Positions 7,218-13,991 of a stretch of 45,747 nt of DNA are shown piece after piece; position 1 is the first letter of the stretch, and each line of letters starts with the position of its first letter. Source of the DNA: a virus; the IMG/VR virus record IMGVR_UViG_3300047287_000089, positions 1 through 45,747 of that record; one strand, given 5' to 3'. Both the position numbers and the translations under genes were made by a program. Under the pieces are notes generated by a model that was not told the DNA's origin, ran no database searches, and saw only the letters and a program-made list of their open reading frames with translations.

Positions 7218-7227
7218 TTTAGGGCAT
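7218..7227 (-). promoter_or_regulatory. ATGCCCTAAA motif upstream of the Gp88-like gene (copy B)
   Basis: The minus strand reads ACCCATGCCCTAAACACTACCA, with the motif ending 17 nt before the ATG at 7200. It shares the core and the downstream C-A/G-x-TACCA context with copy C at 7626. Role unknown; see the motif finding. Confidence 0.45.
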
Positions 7228-7240
7228 GGGTTGAGGCAAG

Positions 7241-7375
7241 TTAAACACAGAAGAACAAAAGATCCTCTATGTCCTCGCTGTCGTCTTCATCCTTTGGGCG
7301 TGAGCGTAAGGCTTTCAATTCCCAATAGTCTTCTGTCCACTCACACTGATCGGGATAGAGATAGGGATTGTTCAC
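7241..7375 (-). CDS. Small acidic protein (44 aa, GTG start)
   Basis: The GTG at 7375 overlaps the TGA of the 22-codon frame upstream (GTGA). The 44-codon frame begins MNNPYLYPDQCEWTEDYWEL, continues with an acidic KDEDDSEDIED stretch and ends LLFFCV before TAA. Its codon pattern is coding-like and its neighbours are similarly coupled. Function is unknown. Confidence 0.65.
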   Translation of the reverse strand: MNNPYLYPDQCEWTEDYWELKALRSRPKDEDDSEDIEDLLFFCV

Positions 7376-7440
7376 TTCTTTAGAAAGTAAAGGGCAAAGG
7401 TGAGCGCAATTAGCGCAGGGATTGGAAGGGTGAGAATCAA
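7372..7440 (-). CDS. Tiny transmembrane peptide (22 aa)
   Basis: A TTG at 7440 overlaps the TGA of the 54-aa gene (TTGA). The 22-codon frame ends in a TGA that overlaps the GTG of the next gene. It encodes one hydrophobic helix (LTLPIPALIALTFALYF) ending in Lys-Lys, which is the form of a small inner-membrane peptide. The same frame is open further upstream, but there it only shadows the 54-aa gene. It fills the gap between two coupled genes exactly, which is the main evidence that it is translated. Confidence 0.5.
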   Translation of the reverse strand: MILTLPIPALIALTFALYFLKK

Positions 7441-7601
7441 ACGGGGTTTGTCCAGGTGTCGCGTTGTTTTTGAGTAATTAGTTTGTCTTCGCAAAGAGTG
7501 TCCACAAAGTTCAGCCATGCCTCGCGTTGCATAACCTTGTCGCCGCGATACATGCTGCCAATACATTCGCGAAACTCTGCTATGGCTTGTGTTTTGTTCA
7601 T
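7437..7601 (-). CDS. Conserved-type small cyanophage protein (54 aa)
   Basis: The frame begins MNKTQAIAEFRECIGSMYRG and continues with a helical region rich in charged residues, ending TWTNPV. I recognise the pattern (TQAIAEFRE..., REAW.NF.D.LC, Q...TWTNP) from small uncharacterised proteins of cyanophages, from memory only. Its ATG overlaps the stop of the upstream membrane peptide (ATGA), and its stop overlaps the next TTG. Function is unknown. Confidence 0.75.
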   Translation of the reverse strand: MNKTQAIAEFRECIGSMYRGDKVMQREAWLNFVDTLCEDKLITQKQRDTWTNPV

Positions 7602-7750
7602 TGGGCAACCTTTGCAGTGGTATCGCTTAGGGCATTGTTTGGGGCAAAAGGATCAACCCCCGCAAAGCCGAGCATAGTGATAGTGGAGATCAGGCAAGCG
7701 AAGCCGGTAAAGAGTGTGGCTTCAATGATGGTGCGTTGTTTGTGGGTCAT
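7598..7750 (-). CDS. Small single-pass membrane protein (50 aa)
   Basis: The ATG at 7750 opens a 50-codon frame. A short basic N-terminus (MTHKQRTIIE) is followed by a hydrophobic segment of about 20 residues (TLFTGFACLISTITMLGFAG) and a polar tail. The stop overlaps the next ATG. It is probably an inner-membrane protein acting early in infection. It does not resemble a known family, and copy C of the ATGCCCTAAG motif lies within its 3' end. Confidence 0.6.
   Translation of the reverse strand: MTHKQRTIIEATLFTGFACLISTITMLGFAGVDPFAPNNALSDTTAKVAQ
7626..7635 (-). promoter_or_regulatory. ATGCCCTAAG motif (copy C)
   Basis: Exact minus-strand copy inside the 50-aa membrane gene, 24 nt upstream of the 54-aa gene start. 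It shares a TACCA element a few bases downstream with copy B. Confidence 0.4.
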
Positions 7751-7774
7751 GGTGAAGTGCGTCCGTGTGATTAA

Positions 7775-7984
7775 TCAGATCAGATCCTCGATATCAGCCA
7801 CTTGCCGTAGGTGATCGATGAATTGGGCGAGCGTGGCAGTGGGTAGGAATCTGATCAGCTCTAGGTAGGTGTTCTCCTCTCCTAGTTCCTTTCCTAGTTG
7901 GGCAGCCTTGCTACGGATCTCTGATGGATCGCGCACAAGGTCAGCAAAGAGAGGAGCGGTTGAGGTGTTGGCAGTGGTGAGCAT
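7775..7984 (-). CDS. Hypothetical helical protein (69 aa)
   Basis: I choose the ATG at 7984, which has AGAGG a few bases upstream, over an ATG at 8050 that would read through the motif copies. The protein opens MLTTANTSTAPLFADLVRD and is then helical (EIRSKAAQLGKELGEENTYLE, ATLAQFIDHLRQVADIEDLI). It has no recognised domain. It is the first gene after the 8051-8356 non-coding stretch, so it probably leads the small-gene transcript. Confidence 0.65.
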   Translation of the reverse strand: MLTTANTSTAPLFADLVRDPSEIRSKAAQLGKELGEENTYLELIRFLPTATLAQFIDHLRQVADIEDLI

Positions 7985-7991
7985 AGGACCT

Positions 7992-8001
7992 CTTAGGGCA
8001 T
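7992..8001 (-). promoter_or_regulatory. ATGCCCTAAG motif (copy D)
   Basis: Exact copy on the minus strand, placed immediately before the AGAGG ribosome-binding site and ATG of the 69-aa gene. The short spacing means a leader as short as about 8-15 nt if this were a promoter start. Confidence 0.45.
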
Positions 8002-8059
8002 GGTCAATGCGGACTGATTGGGCGTCCGCTTGAGCCAATGGTAAGCGCAAGACCTAGAC

Positions 8060-8069
8060 CCTAGGGCAT
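8060..8069 (-). promoter_or_regulatory. ATGCCCTAGG motif (copy E)
   Basis: One-base variant on the minus strand, preceded by CAAGCC, 75 nt upstream of the 69-aa gene. It directly follows one arm of the 14-bp inverted repeat (8072-8085). Confidence 0.4.
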
Positions 8070-8071
8070 GG

Positions 8072-8189
8072 CTTGTTACAGAACTTATGAATTGCGAACA
8101 GATAACTTGACACTAACTAGCCCAGATCCCTTGCACTGCAGTGGTTCTCACTGTTCTCAATAAGGAATATCGGTCAGTTCTGTAACAAG
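8072..8189. repeat. Perfect 14-bp inverted repeat with 90-bp spacer
   Basis: CTTGTTACAGAACT at 8072-8085 is repeated inverted as AGTTCTGTAACAAG at 8176-8189. The spacer holds the 10-bp palindrome CACTGCAGTG and a doubled GAGAAC on the minus strand. It lies in the non-coding stretch 8051-8356, which otherwise holds a GC-rich segment (about 8245-8281) and an AT-rich segment but no gene I can support. Candidate roles are an operator pair, a replication origin or a recombination site. Confidence 0.7.
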
Positions 8190-8318
8190 ATGAACACTTT
8201 GTGGGTAGATTGGTGATCTAACACGCTCAAATCTCTCTACATCCAGGGGACCACGGGGGGTGCTGCGGCCCTGCGGCGCGTATATAAGACTTCAGAAATT
8301 TTTGTTGATTTTATTAGA

Positions 8319-8342
8319 CCCCTCCAGAAGCCTCTAGAAGGG
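8319..8342 (-). terminator. Possible terminator or processing hairpin after the 112-aa gene
   Basis: On the minus strand CCCTTCTAG pairs with CTGGAGGGG (9 bp with two G-U pairs) around a 6-nt loop. It is followed by TCTAATAAAATC, which is not a proper U-tract. It lies 15 bases past the stop at 8357. It may be a weak terminator or an RNase III-type site. Confidence 0.4.
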
Positions 8343-8356
8343 CCATTGTTTGTCAT

Positions 8357-8695
8357 TTAGGACTCCTTATACCAAGGAGCTGTTAAACGCATTTCAGGGA
8401 GGCTTGTAGAGGCCTCTGTGAACGTCTCCGTATAAACAGGAGTGACACAATCAGGCACTGGAGGTTCAATCTTCTTGTACTCCTCAATTGCCTGATCCAC
8501 CTCCACCTTAACCCGAGCATCAATCAGCTTCTCCTCAAGCCACACCAGTAGACCAAGAAGAAGATGATCAATCCAGGGAACACCACGTCTCCACGTCCGG
8601 TACAAGACACGGAACTCAGCAAGTTTTAGTCGACTAAATTCTTGCTCCACAGGTGTGGTTACGTTAGTCACTACACCACATTGCCTCACAAACAT
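8357..8695 (-). CDS. Hypothetical protein with amphipathic helix (about 112 aa)
   Basis: The frame overlaps the end of thyX by 32 nt when started at the ATG at 8695. An in-frame GTG giving VEQEFSRLK is a possible later start that would remove the overlap, and the open frame extends further upstream inside thyX. The middle (WIDHLLLGLLVWLEEKLIDA) is an amphipathic or membrane-edge helix, followed by a charged helix and a Pro-rich tail ending in LTAPWYKES. No family is recognised. Confidence 0.6.
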   Translation of the reverse strand: MFVRQCGVVTNVTTPVEQEFSRLKLAEFRVLYRTWRRGVPWIDHLLLGLLVWLEEKLIDARVKVEVDQAIEEYKKIEPPVPDCVTPVYTETFTEASTSLPEMRLTAPWYKES

Positions 8696-9305
8696 TAGGA
8701 ACGTTTTGATAGAGAAGGTCTTGTACTTGACCAGCAATGACAGCATGCTCCCTTTGTGTCCCATTCCCCGTTCTCAAGTCGCAGTAATGCAACCAAGACC
8801 GAATAGAACCATTCATGTAGATCCTTGACGGTGCTGCTAAGGGAAGAACCTCTCTTGCACACTCCTTAGCCACCCCACTGCTGACCATCTCCCGGTAAAG
8901 ATCCTCAGCTTCAGCAAAGTGCTGTTGAATACGACGTAGGAACACTTGTTTCTGAGACGTATCAAGGTCATCAGTACTGTTCTGACGGTTCTTAAAGTCC
9001 TGTCTCCTTAGTGCAGGAATGACAGGAGTCCCAATTGTGGTGACATCTGCATACCTCTGACTGAACTCCTGAAAGGAGAAGCTCCTATGCCTCAGGATCT
9101 GAGCTGCAATGCTTCTAGTAGTGTCAATAGATACACACATATTCACCATTTCAAACGGTGACCAGTGTTGATGATCAATGAGATATTTAATTAGCTTAGC
9201 ACTGGTCTCAGTGTTTGATTGATTGCTTGGATTAGACACCCTTGCCATGTAGCTAATGAGGTTCTCAGCATCAGGTGTGATGTGGATGAGTGTTGCTGTA
9301 TGCAT
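8664..9305 (-). CDS. thyX: FAD-dependent thymidylate synthase ThyX
   Basis: The 213-residue protein carries the ThyX signature RHRSFSFQEFSQRY at residues 72-85 (consensus RHRxxSxNxxSxRY, with Gln for Asn). ThyX methylates dUMP to dTMP using methylene-tetrahydrofolate, FAD and NADPH. Together with ribonucleotide reductase and the MazG-like gene it would supply dNTPs in a host short of nucleotides. Its ATG overlaps the stop of the preceding 61-aa gene (TAATG). thyX is common in cyanophages. Here it lies at the terminase-proximal end, away from the other nucleotide genes. Confidence 0.95.
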   Translation of the reverse strand: MHTATLIHITPDAENLISYMARVSNPSNQSNTETSAKLIKYLIDHQHWSPFEMVNMCVSIDTTRSIAAQILRHRSFSFQEFSQRYADVTTIGTPVIPALRRQDFKNRQNSTDDLDTSQKQVFLRRIQQHFAEAEDLYREMVSSGVAKECAREVLPLAAPSRIYMNGSIRSWLHYCDLRTGNGTQREHAVIAGQVQDLLYQNVPNVCEAMWCSD

Positions 9306-9490
9306 TAGTGGTGGTCTAGTTCTTTGTTAGCAGAGATGCGGATGTCGTCGTACAAGGAAGGGATATAACGATTCCTAGTACTTACTGGATATTGAGAATC
9401 CAAGTAGTCATTGTGTTGTTGCTTGAGTTCATTAAAGGTTTTGGGTGCTCTGAACATGAAATAGCTAGTTCTACGATGTGTTCTAGACAT
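9305..9490 (-). CDS. Small basic protein upstream of thyX (61 aa)
   Basis: It begins MSRTHRRTSYFMFRAPKTFN and is basic and polar throughout, ending SANKELDHH. The Arg/Thr/Ser-rich start with FMFRAPKTFNE is a pattern I associate with uncharacterised cyanophage proteins, from memory. It is translationally coupled to thyX and is the first gene after the 9491-9852 non-coding region. Function is unknown. Confidence 0.7.
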   Translation of the reverse strand: MSRTHRRTSYFMFRAPKTFNELKQQHNDYLDSQYPVSTRNRYIPSLYDDIRISANKELDHH

Positions 9491-9852
9491 AGTAGTAGTT
9501 ACTGAATTTTAAGTTACAGAAAAGGGATCAGTATCATCAAGTATCAACATTCAGTGTTGATCAGGATGATCTAGATCCACCCTCCTCTAACCCCAAGGTG
9601 TGAGTTTCAGCAGTTAATTAAGAGATGTCCATCCAGCGGACATCAACTAATTGTGTCATTAGCTGCTTGTTTGTGTCATTTGTGAGTCCAGTACTCACAG
9701 AATGTCCATCCCCAGGGACATTGATAGAGGAGCTAGTTGTGTCTTACGTCAGTGAGACTCGACTAGCTCCCTACTAGCTCCCCTCTTCCCGGTCCCCTTA
9801 ATAGTGTCGGGTCAGGCAAAACTCTTCCCTTGCAGTGGGTCTCATTTGAGTC
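9491..9852. other. Hairpin-rich non-coding region after the terminase; probable genome-end region
   Basis: No gene is seen in 362 bases. It contains hairpins at 9624-9644 (GATGTCC/GGACATC), 9681-9699 (TGTGAGT/ACTCACA), 9701-9722 (AATGTCC/GGACATT) and 9729-9770 (GGAGCTAGT/ACTAGCTCC). It also has direct repeats TTGTGTCATT (9651 and 9671) and ACTAGCTCC (9762 and 9773). In T7-like genomes the large terminase is the last gene and the terminal repeat follows it, so by position this is the best candidate for the packaging site and genome ends. I cannot see the actual termini. Confidence 0.55.
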
Positions 9853-11595
9853 CTATTTGATCCACGTCGGGGTGTTTCGACCGCCTTTGGCACCTCTAGC
9901 GGCTCTGCGTTGCTCAAGGTTGAAGCCCATCACGAGGTGATCTGTGGCGCTCTGAGGGTCATCCAAGAACGTTTCGAGGAGATCCTGCCAGTCCTCCTGA
10001 CGACGGGCTTTAACGGCCTCATAGGCGCTGATGGACATGGAGTCTGTGAAGTACTTCACGCCCTGGGCAAGACTGTCCAGACGGTCATCGTGTTTAACGG
10101 CACCCTTCTCTCGACACATGCGGCTCATCTGGTAGAAGAGCATGTAGAGGAGACGGTCTTCGGGAGGAGCGTCTTTATTGGAAGCGTAGTCCCATTCCAC
10201 CACACTCCTATCCACGATCAAGCGGTGCTGGTTCATCACGGGCTCTAGCGTGTCAATGATGCGGTCTTCCTTACGGACATTGGCTCGCACCTCTTCAACG
10301 TCTATGGCTTGCTTGGTCTGGATGAGGTGTTTTTTGAACAGTTCTGCGACGATGCCATCACCGAAGTTTGTTTCGACCACAAGCTTGGTAACGTTATAGC
10401 GCTTACACCCACGAAGGATGTCAAGAAGTGTATTGTCGCTATAACCGTCGCGATACGCTCGTACTTCGTGAACGTAGAGAAAGCCATTCTTTTGTGAGAT
10501 GTATGTAGCTGCTGTTTCGTCAGTACCTCTACCGGAAGGATCGACAGAGCAGATTGTTTCTGTGTACGGTCCCCAGTCGCCTTGGAGCTGCATTGGAGAA
10601 TAGAAATAGTCTCCAGGAAGTCCTACGGTAGGCAGGTCTTTGAGAACATTACGAGGGTCACTGCACCACACAACAGCATCCGGTGCCTGGGTTGGATTGA
10701 CTGAAGTAATGACTAGATCACTAAATTTGAGTGGGAACTTCTCAGCGTCACTCAGCGTTGTATCAAGCTGAAATTGAAGCATGAAGTTGCTACGACCCAT
10801 TGCAGCTTCACGTTCCAGTAGGTCATCACTGGTGAAGCGATCAGGGTCTGTTGGTGTCCACTCCTCCACGCCCATCTCGATGTCTTCCACGATCTGTGGA
10901 GCAAGGAGGTTCTCGTATTGGGAGAGCTTGTCCTTACGTGGGTAGCGGGATGGCCAAACAAATGGACGATAGTTACGTTCCGCTAGCTTTCGGTAGATGG
11001 TGAAGGTAGTCTGTGGAGTGCCAAGGTACATAATGCGAGAGTCCTTCTTTGGAGTGAGGATGGACTCCGCTTCTGTACACAGCTGCAGCAGCTTCTCCCG
11101 CATCATCTCGGTCATCGAGTTGCCAGGAACTTCGATGTCATCCAAAATCATCAGGTCAGCACGAGAACCAGTGAGCTGACCGGTGATACCAACGGACTTG
11201 ACGGATGGTGCCTGGTGAGGGCTGCAGTTCACGTCAAAGCTGATCCGGGACCACCGGGCGTCATCACTCTTTGGTCTCAAATGTGATAGCCAGGGTGTCT
11301 CGATGATCAGCTTCTGAAGGAAGATCGACATGTTGTCTGCACGTTCCTTGGATGCCGAGATAATCATGATCTTCTTCTCTGGATTGTTGAAGAGTGTCCA
11401 AAGAACAAAGGCACCAGTAATCCAGCTCTTACCTACACCCCGAAAGGCTTGGATCTGTAGTCGCTTAGGACCGTTCTGAAGGTAGTCAGCGATGGCGTAT
11501 TGGGCACGTGTAGGCGAGGGAAGATCAAGCTGTTGCCACAGGGCTTGCAGGAACAGCTTGAAATCACCTCTCAACGCAGAGAGGATATCATTCAT
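9853..11595 (-). CDS. terL: Terminase large subunit (DNA packaging ATPase-nuclease, T7 gp19-like)
   Basis: The 580-residue protein has a Walker A FRGVGKSW (Lys57), a Walker B LMILDDIE at 148-155 with the catalytic Glu, and a coupling-type motif YLGTPQT near 190. The RNase H-like nuclease domain has Asp352 in VDPSGRGTDE, Glu408 in VVETNFGDG and a late DDRLDSLAQG. It pumps concatemeric DNA into the procapsid and cuts it. The ATG overlaps the stop of the 73-aa gene (ATGA). Length and order fit T7 gp19 (586 aa), the last gene of the genome. A non-coding region with hairpins follows. Confidence 0.96.
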   Translation of the reverse strand: MNDILSALRGDFKLFLQALWQQLDLPSPTRAQYAIADYLQNGPKRLQIQAFRGVGKSWITGAFVLWTLFNNPEKKIMIISASKERADNMSIFLQKLIIETPWLSHLRPKSDDARWSRISFDVNCSPHQAPSVKSVGITGQLTGSRADLMILDDIEVPGNSMTEMMREKLLQLCTEAESILTPKKDSRIMYLGTPQTTFTIYRKLAERNYRPFVWPSRYPRKDKLSQYENLLAPQIVEDIEMGVEEWTPTDPDRFTSDDLLEREAAMGRSNFMLQFQLDTTLSDAEKFPLKFSDLVITSVNPTQAPDAVVWCSDPRNVLKDLPTVGLPGDYFYSPMQLQGDWGPYTETICSVDPSGRGTDETAATYISQKNGFLYVHEVRAYRDGYSDNTLLDILRGCKRYNVTKLVVETNFGDGIVAELFKKHLIQTKQAIDVEEVRANVRKEDRIIDTLEPVMNQHRLIVDRSVVEWDYASNKDAPPEDRLLYMLFYQMSRMCREKGAVKHDDRLDSLAQGVKYFTDSMSISAYEAVKARRQEDWQDLLETFLDDPQSATDHLVMGFNLEQRRAARGAKGGRNTPTWIK

Positions 11596-11813
11596 ATCAA
11601 GTAATCGTTACCTTTAATCTTGAGTCGATTCTTATTAAGAGATTTGCTTTTGTACGGTTGACGCTGTGGCATGCCGTACTCGATGCCCTTCAGACCTTGA
11701 ATGACTTCCCCTACCTTTCGCTCTTCTGGATACTCAGCTTTATTGAGCTTAGTTGCACCAACATTAGGACGCTCTGGAAAGAGCTCAGAAAGCTTTTTCT
11801 TACGTTTTGGCAT
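11592..11813 (-). CDS. Small basic protein before large terminase (73 aa)
   Basis: I choose the ATG at 11813 (MPKRKKKLSELFPERPNVGA), which gives a compact basic protein ending KSKSLNKNRLKIKGNDYLI; the open frame upstream shadows the sulfotransferase-like gene. It overlaps the large terminase start (ATGA). Position alone suggests a packaging helper or DNA-binding protein. The gene at 14208-14471 is the better small-terminase candidate by sequence. Confidence 0.6.
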   Translation of the reverse strand: MPKRKKKLSELFPERPNVGATKLNKAEYPEERKVGEVIQGLKGIEYGMPQRQPYKSKSLNKNRLKIKGNDYLI

Positions 11814-12336
11814 AATAAGATTGCATGCATTTAGTATTGTTTGACCAGTATTGAGGGCCAACTGGCTTTCCTTGTTGCCACTGCTTGGAGGCAAATTTCT
11901 TACGTTTGGCCTTATCGACAAAGAATGGATGGTCGGATAAAGCCTCGTAATCTATTTCCGAGCAAGCTTCAGGTGCTTGCTGCTTAATGTAATCCCAAAG
12001 AAGTAGTCGAGATACCACATAACGCTCCAGGAATACATCCCAGTCGTGTACATCATCCTTGCACCACTGGATACGCTTCATGCTTTGGATGATGTCTAGC
12101 GGGTCACGTCTGACAAATAAGAATTGAATACCTGGATAGACGTGTTGCAAAAGGATGAAGTGGTCAAGAGCTTGAGGAAGCTGGATCACACAGTTGGTGT
12201 AATCAGCTCCCATGGTGAACTCACTTTCATCAACAGCTTGCCTATCAAGGTCTGAAGCAAGAATCTGACTAGCGATTGTTGTACCGCTTCTCTGTGGCCC
12301 TGTAACAACGATTGGAGGGTAACTGGGTGTATCCAT
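11800..12336 (-). CDS. Sulfotransferase-like protein
   Basis: The 178-residue protein starts with a P-loop-like VVTGPQRSGTTIASQIL (GPQRSGTT at 13-20), which is the 5'-phosphosulfate loop of PAPS-dependent sulfotransferases. FLFVRRDPLDIIQSMKR in the middle matches the 3'-phosphate-binding motif (RxP..RxxS-like). It is short for the family (usually 250 aa or more), so it may be a minimal enzyme. The substrate is unknown; surface glycans or a virion component are possible. It lies among packaging genes, so it would be expressed late. Confidence 0.75.
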   Translation of the reverse strand: MDTPSYPPIVVTGPQRSGTTIASQILASDLDRQAVDESEFTMGADYTNCVIQLPQALDHFILLQHVYPGIQFLFVRRDPLDIIQSMKRIQWCKDDVHDWDVFLERYVVSRLLLWDYIKQQAPEACSEIDYEALSDHPFFVDKAKRKKFASKQWQQGKPVGPQYWSNNTKCMQSYYAKT

Positions 12337-12398
12337 ACCTAAAAGGGAAAAGAGAGGCCTTGTAGGGGCGTACAGGCCTCAATTAGAGCGTTATTGGT

Positions 12399-12563
12399 TT
12401 AGTCCCAATACGGGTAGTTCATATCCTCATCAATCAAGTCATACAGCGCTTCGGCATACACGACTTCTGGGTTGAATGGGAGGGCTGGTGGCTCAACTAC
12501 CGGTGCGACGGGCAAGGATTTGTTGTTGTTGTTGCTTACGCTTTTCGCGTTGCTTGTCGATTG
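12399..12563 (-). CDS. Overlapping acidic frame at the end of the disordered protein (54 aa)
   Basis: An ATG at 12563 opens a frame offset by one from the 388-aa gene. It shares 71 bases with it and continues 94 bases past its stop. Past the overlap it reads as a normal acidic tail (FNPEVVYAEALYDLIDEDMNYPYWD). It may be a separate small gene with an unusually weak ribosome site, or the real C-terminus of the 388-aa protein reached by a +1 frameshift in the (CAA)n run. An assembly indel is also possible. Confidence 0.45.
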   Translation of the reverse strand, partial: QSTSNAKSVSNNNNKSLPVAPVVEPPALPFNPEVVYAEALYDLIDEDMNYPYWD

Positions 12564-13659
12564 CATCTTTAAGTTTTTCACTGCCTGATTTTTGAGCGAT
12601 TGCACTGCTATCAGATTTATTGGAGCCGTTACCAAAGGCAGGGCCTGCATATTGCTGACCGTTGGAGGCGACATACTTGGATTTGTCTTCAGACTTACTG
12701 CTGCCTGAAGTAGCCGCTTGCTGTTCTTCCCGTTGACGCATGCGAGCCTTCATGGTGTCGTCAATCAACGGGTTATTGGTACGGCTAGTGCCACGATTGG
12801 GGTTAAAGTCTTCCCACTTACGGCCAGGCATTGCAGGGTTTGAGGCTTGGGGAGCTGCAGAGCGCTGGGAGCCACCGCCACCACCACCGGATGCAGTGCT
12901 GCGGGAAGGGGTGGATTGGGAAGGACGGGATGCGCTGGGGCGTGCAGGAGGTTTAGCAACAGGCTTACCGAAGTTCGGGTTGTTGCGAGGGCCTTCACCA
13001 GGAGGAATGTTGCCAACACCACCCATACCGCCGCGAGACTGTTGGCCGCCAGGCACATAACGGCCAGATTGACCTGATTCAGCTGCACGTTGTCCACGCT
13101 CAGCGCGAATAGCGCCTTTGTATGCGTTGGTAACTGCGTCGATAGCGGCTGAACCGCCCATGGCAAGTGCAGTTCCAGCAAGACCGCCCTTAAGTCCAGT
13201 CAGGGCGCGACCTGCTTTGGAAAGATTTTTAGTTGCAGAGGATGCTGCGTTGGAAACACGGGCAAGGGGGCCGCTGTTTGTCCGCACAAGAGCGCCGCCA
13301 GTGCGCGTAGAAGGAAGTTTGTCGGCGTTGGCCTTAACATCAACGGTCGGGCCAGCCTTTTCCACAGAACCCCCTTTGCGGCCAGGAGGGAGTTGTGGTT
13401 GACCTTTCAACGGTGCTCGACCTTGGGTAGCAAGAGCGCCACCTTTTGTGCCGGGAGGAAGTGCTTTAGGTGCTGGTTTAGAAGCACCACGACCAGTTGT
13501 CACCTTTGCAGACCCAGTGTTGCTACCACGAGTGCTGCTATTGGTCACTTGAGCGTTAGAGACCTTTTGACGGTTACCGCGTTGCGGGTTCTGGCCTTGA
13601 GTGATGGGCTTAGTTCCTTTACGCTTGCTACGATTAGAAGAAGAGGTAGGCGTTGCCAT
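12493..13659 (-). CDS. Basic low-complexity (disordered) protein, 388 aa
   Basis: The sequence is dominated by Gly, Ser, Ala, Pro, Lys and Arg, with repeated patterns such as LPPGTKGGALA, LPPGRKGGSVE and LPSTRTGGALV (near residues 67-124). One hydrophobic, possibly membrane-active stretch (GLKGGLAGTALAMGGSAAIDAVTNAYKG) lies at about residues 155-180. There is a Gly6 run and a C-terminal helix ending in Gln5. It is probably intrinsically disordered and positively charged. The late-gene position suggests a virion or DNA-associated protein, but no family is recognised. An out-of-frame acidic continuation follows the stop. Confidence 0.75.
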   Translation of the reverse strand: MATPTSSSNRSKRKGTKPITQGQNPQRGNRQKVSNAQVTNSSTRGSNTGSAKVTTGRGASKPAPKALPPGTKGGALATQGRAPLKGQPQLPPGRKGGSVEKAGPTVDVKANADKLPSTRTGGALVRTNSGPLARVSNAASSATKNLSKAGRALTGLKGGLAGTALAMGGSAAIDAVTNAYKGAIRAERGQRAAESGQSGRYVPGGQQSRGGMGGVGNIPPGEGPRNNPNFGKPVAKPPARPSASRPSQSTPSRSTASGGGGGGSQRSAAPQASNPAMPGRKWEDFNPNRGTSRTNNPLIDDTMKARMRQREEQQAATSGSSKSEDKSKYVASNGQQYAGPAFGNGSNKSDSSAIAQKSGSEKLKDAIDKQREKRKQQQQQILARRTGS

Positions 13660-13661
13660 AA

Positions 13662-13991
13662 TTAATTAATCCAAGAGAGAATAAGCTGTTCTTTACTGGG
13701 GTTCTCACCAAACGTGGCTCTCATCCATTGGAGCCAGTTTTGACTTCCCTTTGCCTGATTACACTTTCTACAACTAGGTACAAGGTTGTTAGTAAGGTCT
13801 TGTCCTCCAAAGGTCTTAGGTCGGACGTGATCAAGTGTAAGTTCATTGGCTTCATAAGTTTCTCCGCAATAAACACATTGACAATTAAAGTGTTCCTTTA
13901 TCGCACGCCTCCAAAGGCGTTTCGCTTCGGGGCTTGTCATGGTTATAAGGTTTTGGAGATAGTGATCAGGCGAGGGAAAGAGGGGAGTCAT
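13662..13991 (-). CDS. HNH endonuclease with zinc knuckles (109 aa)
   Basis: The core has CVYCG and CRKCN (two CxxC pairs that bind structural zinc) around the HNH residues: LTLDHVRPKTFGGQDLTNNLVPSCRKCNQAKG. This is the McrA/HNH_5-like layout. The ATG at 13991 overlaps the stop of the next HNH gene (TAATG). HNH proteins near the terminase can take part in DNA packaging in some phages or be homing enzymes. Here two adjacent HNH genes separate small and large terminase, so both explanations are open. Confidence 0.88.
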   Translation of the reverse strand: MTPLFPSPDHYLQNLITMTSPEAKRLWRRAIKEHFNCQCVYCGETYEANELTLDHVRPKTFGGQDLTNNLVPSCRKCNQAKGSQNWLQWMRATFGENPSKEQLILSWIN

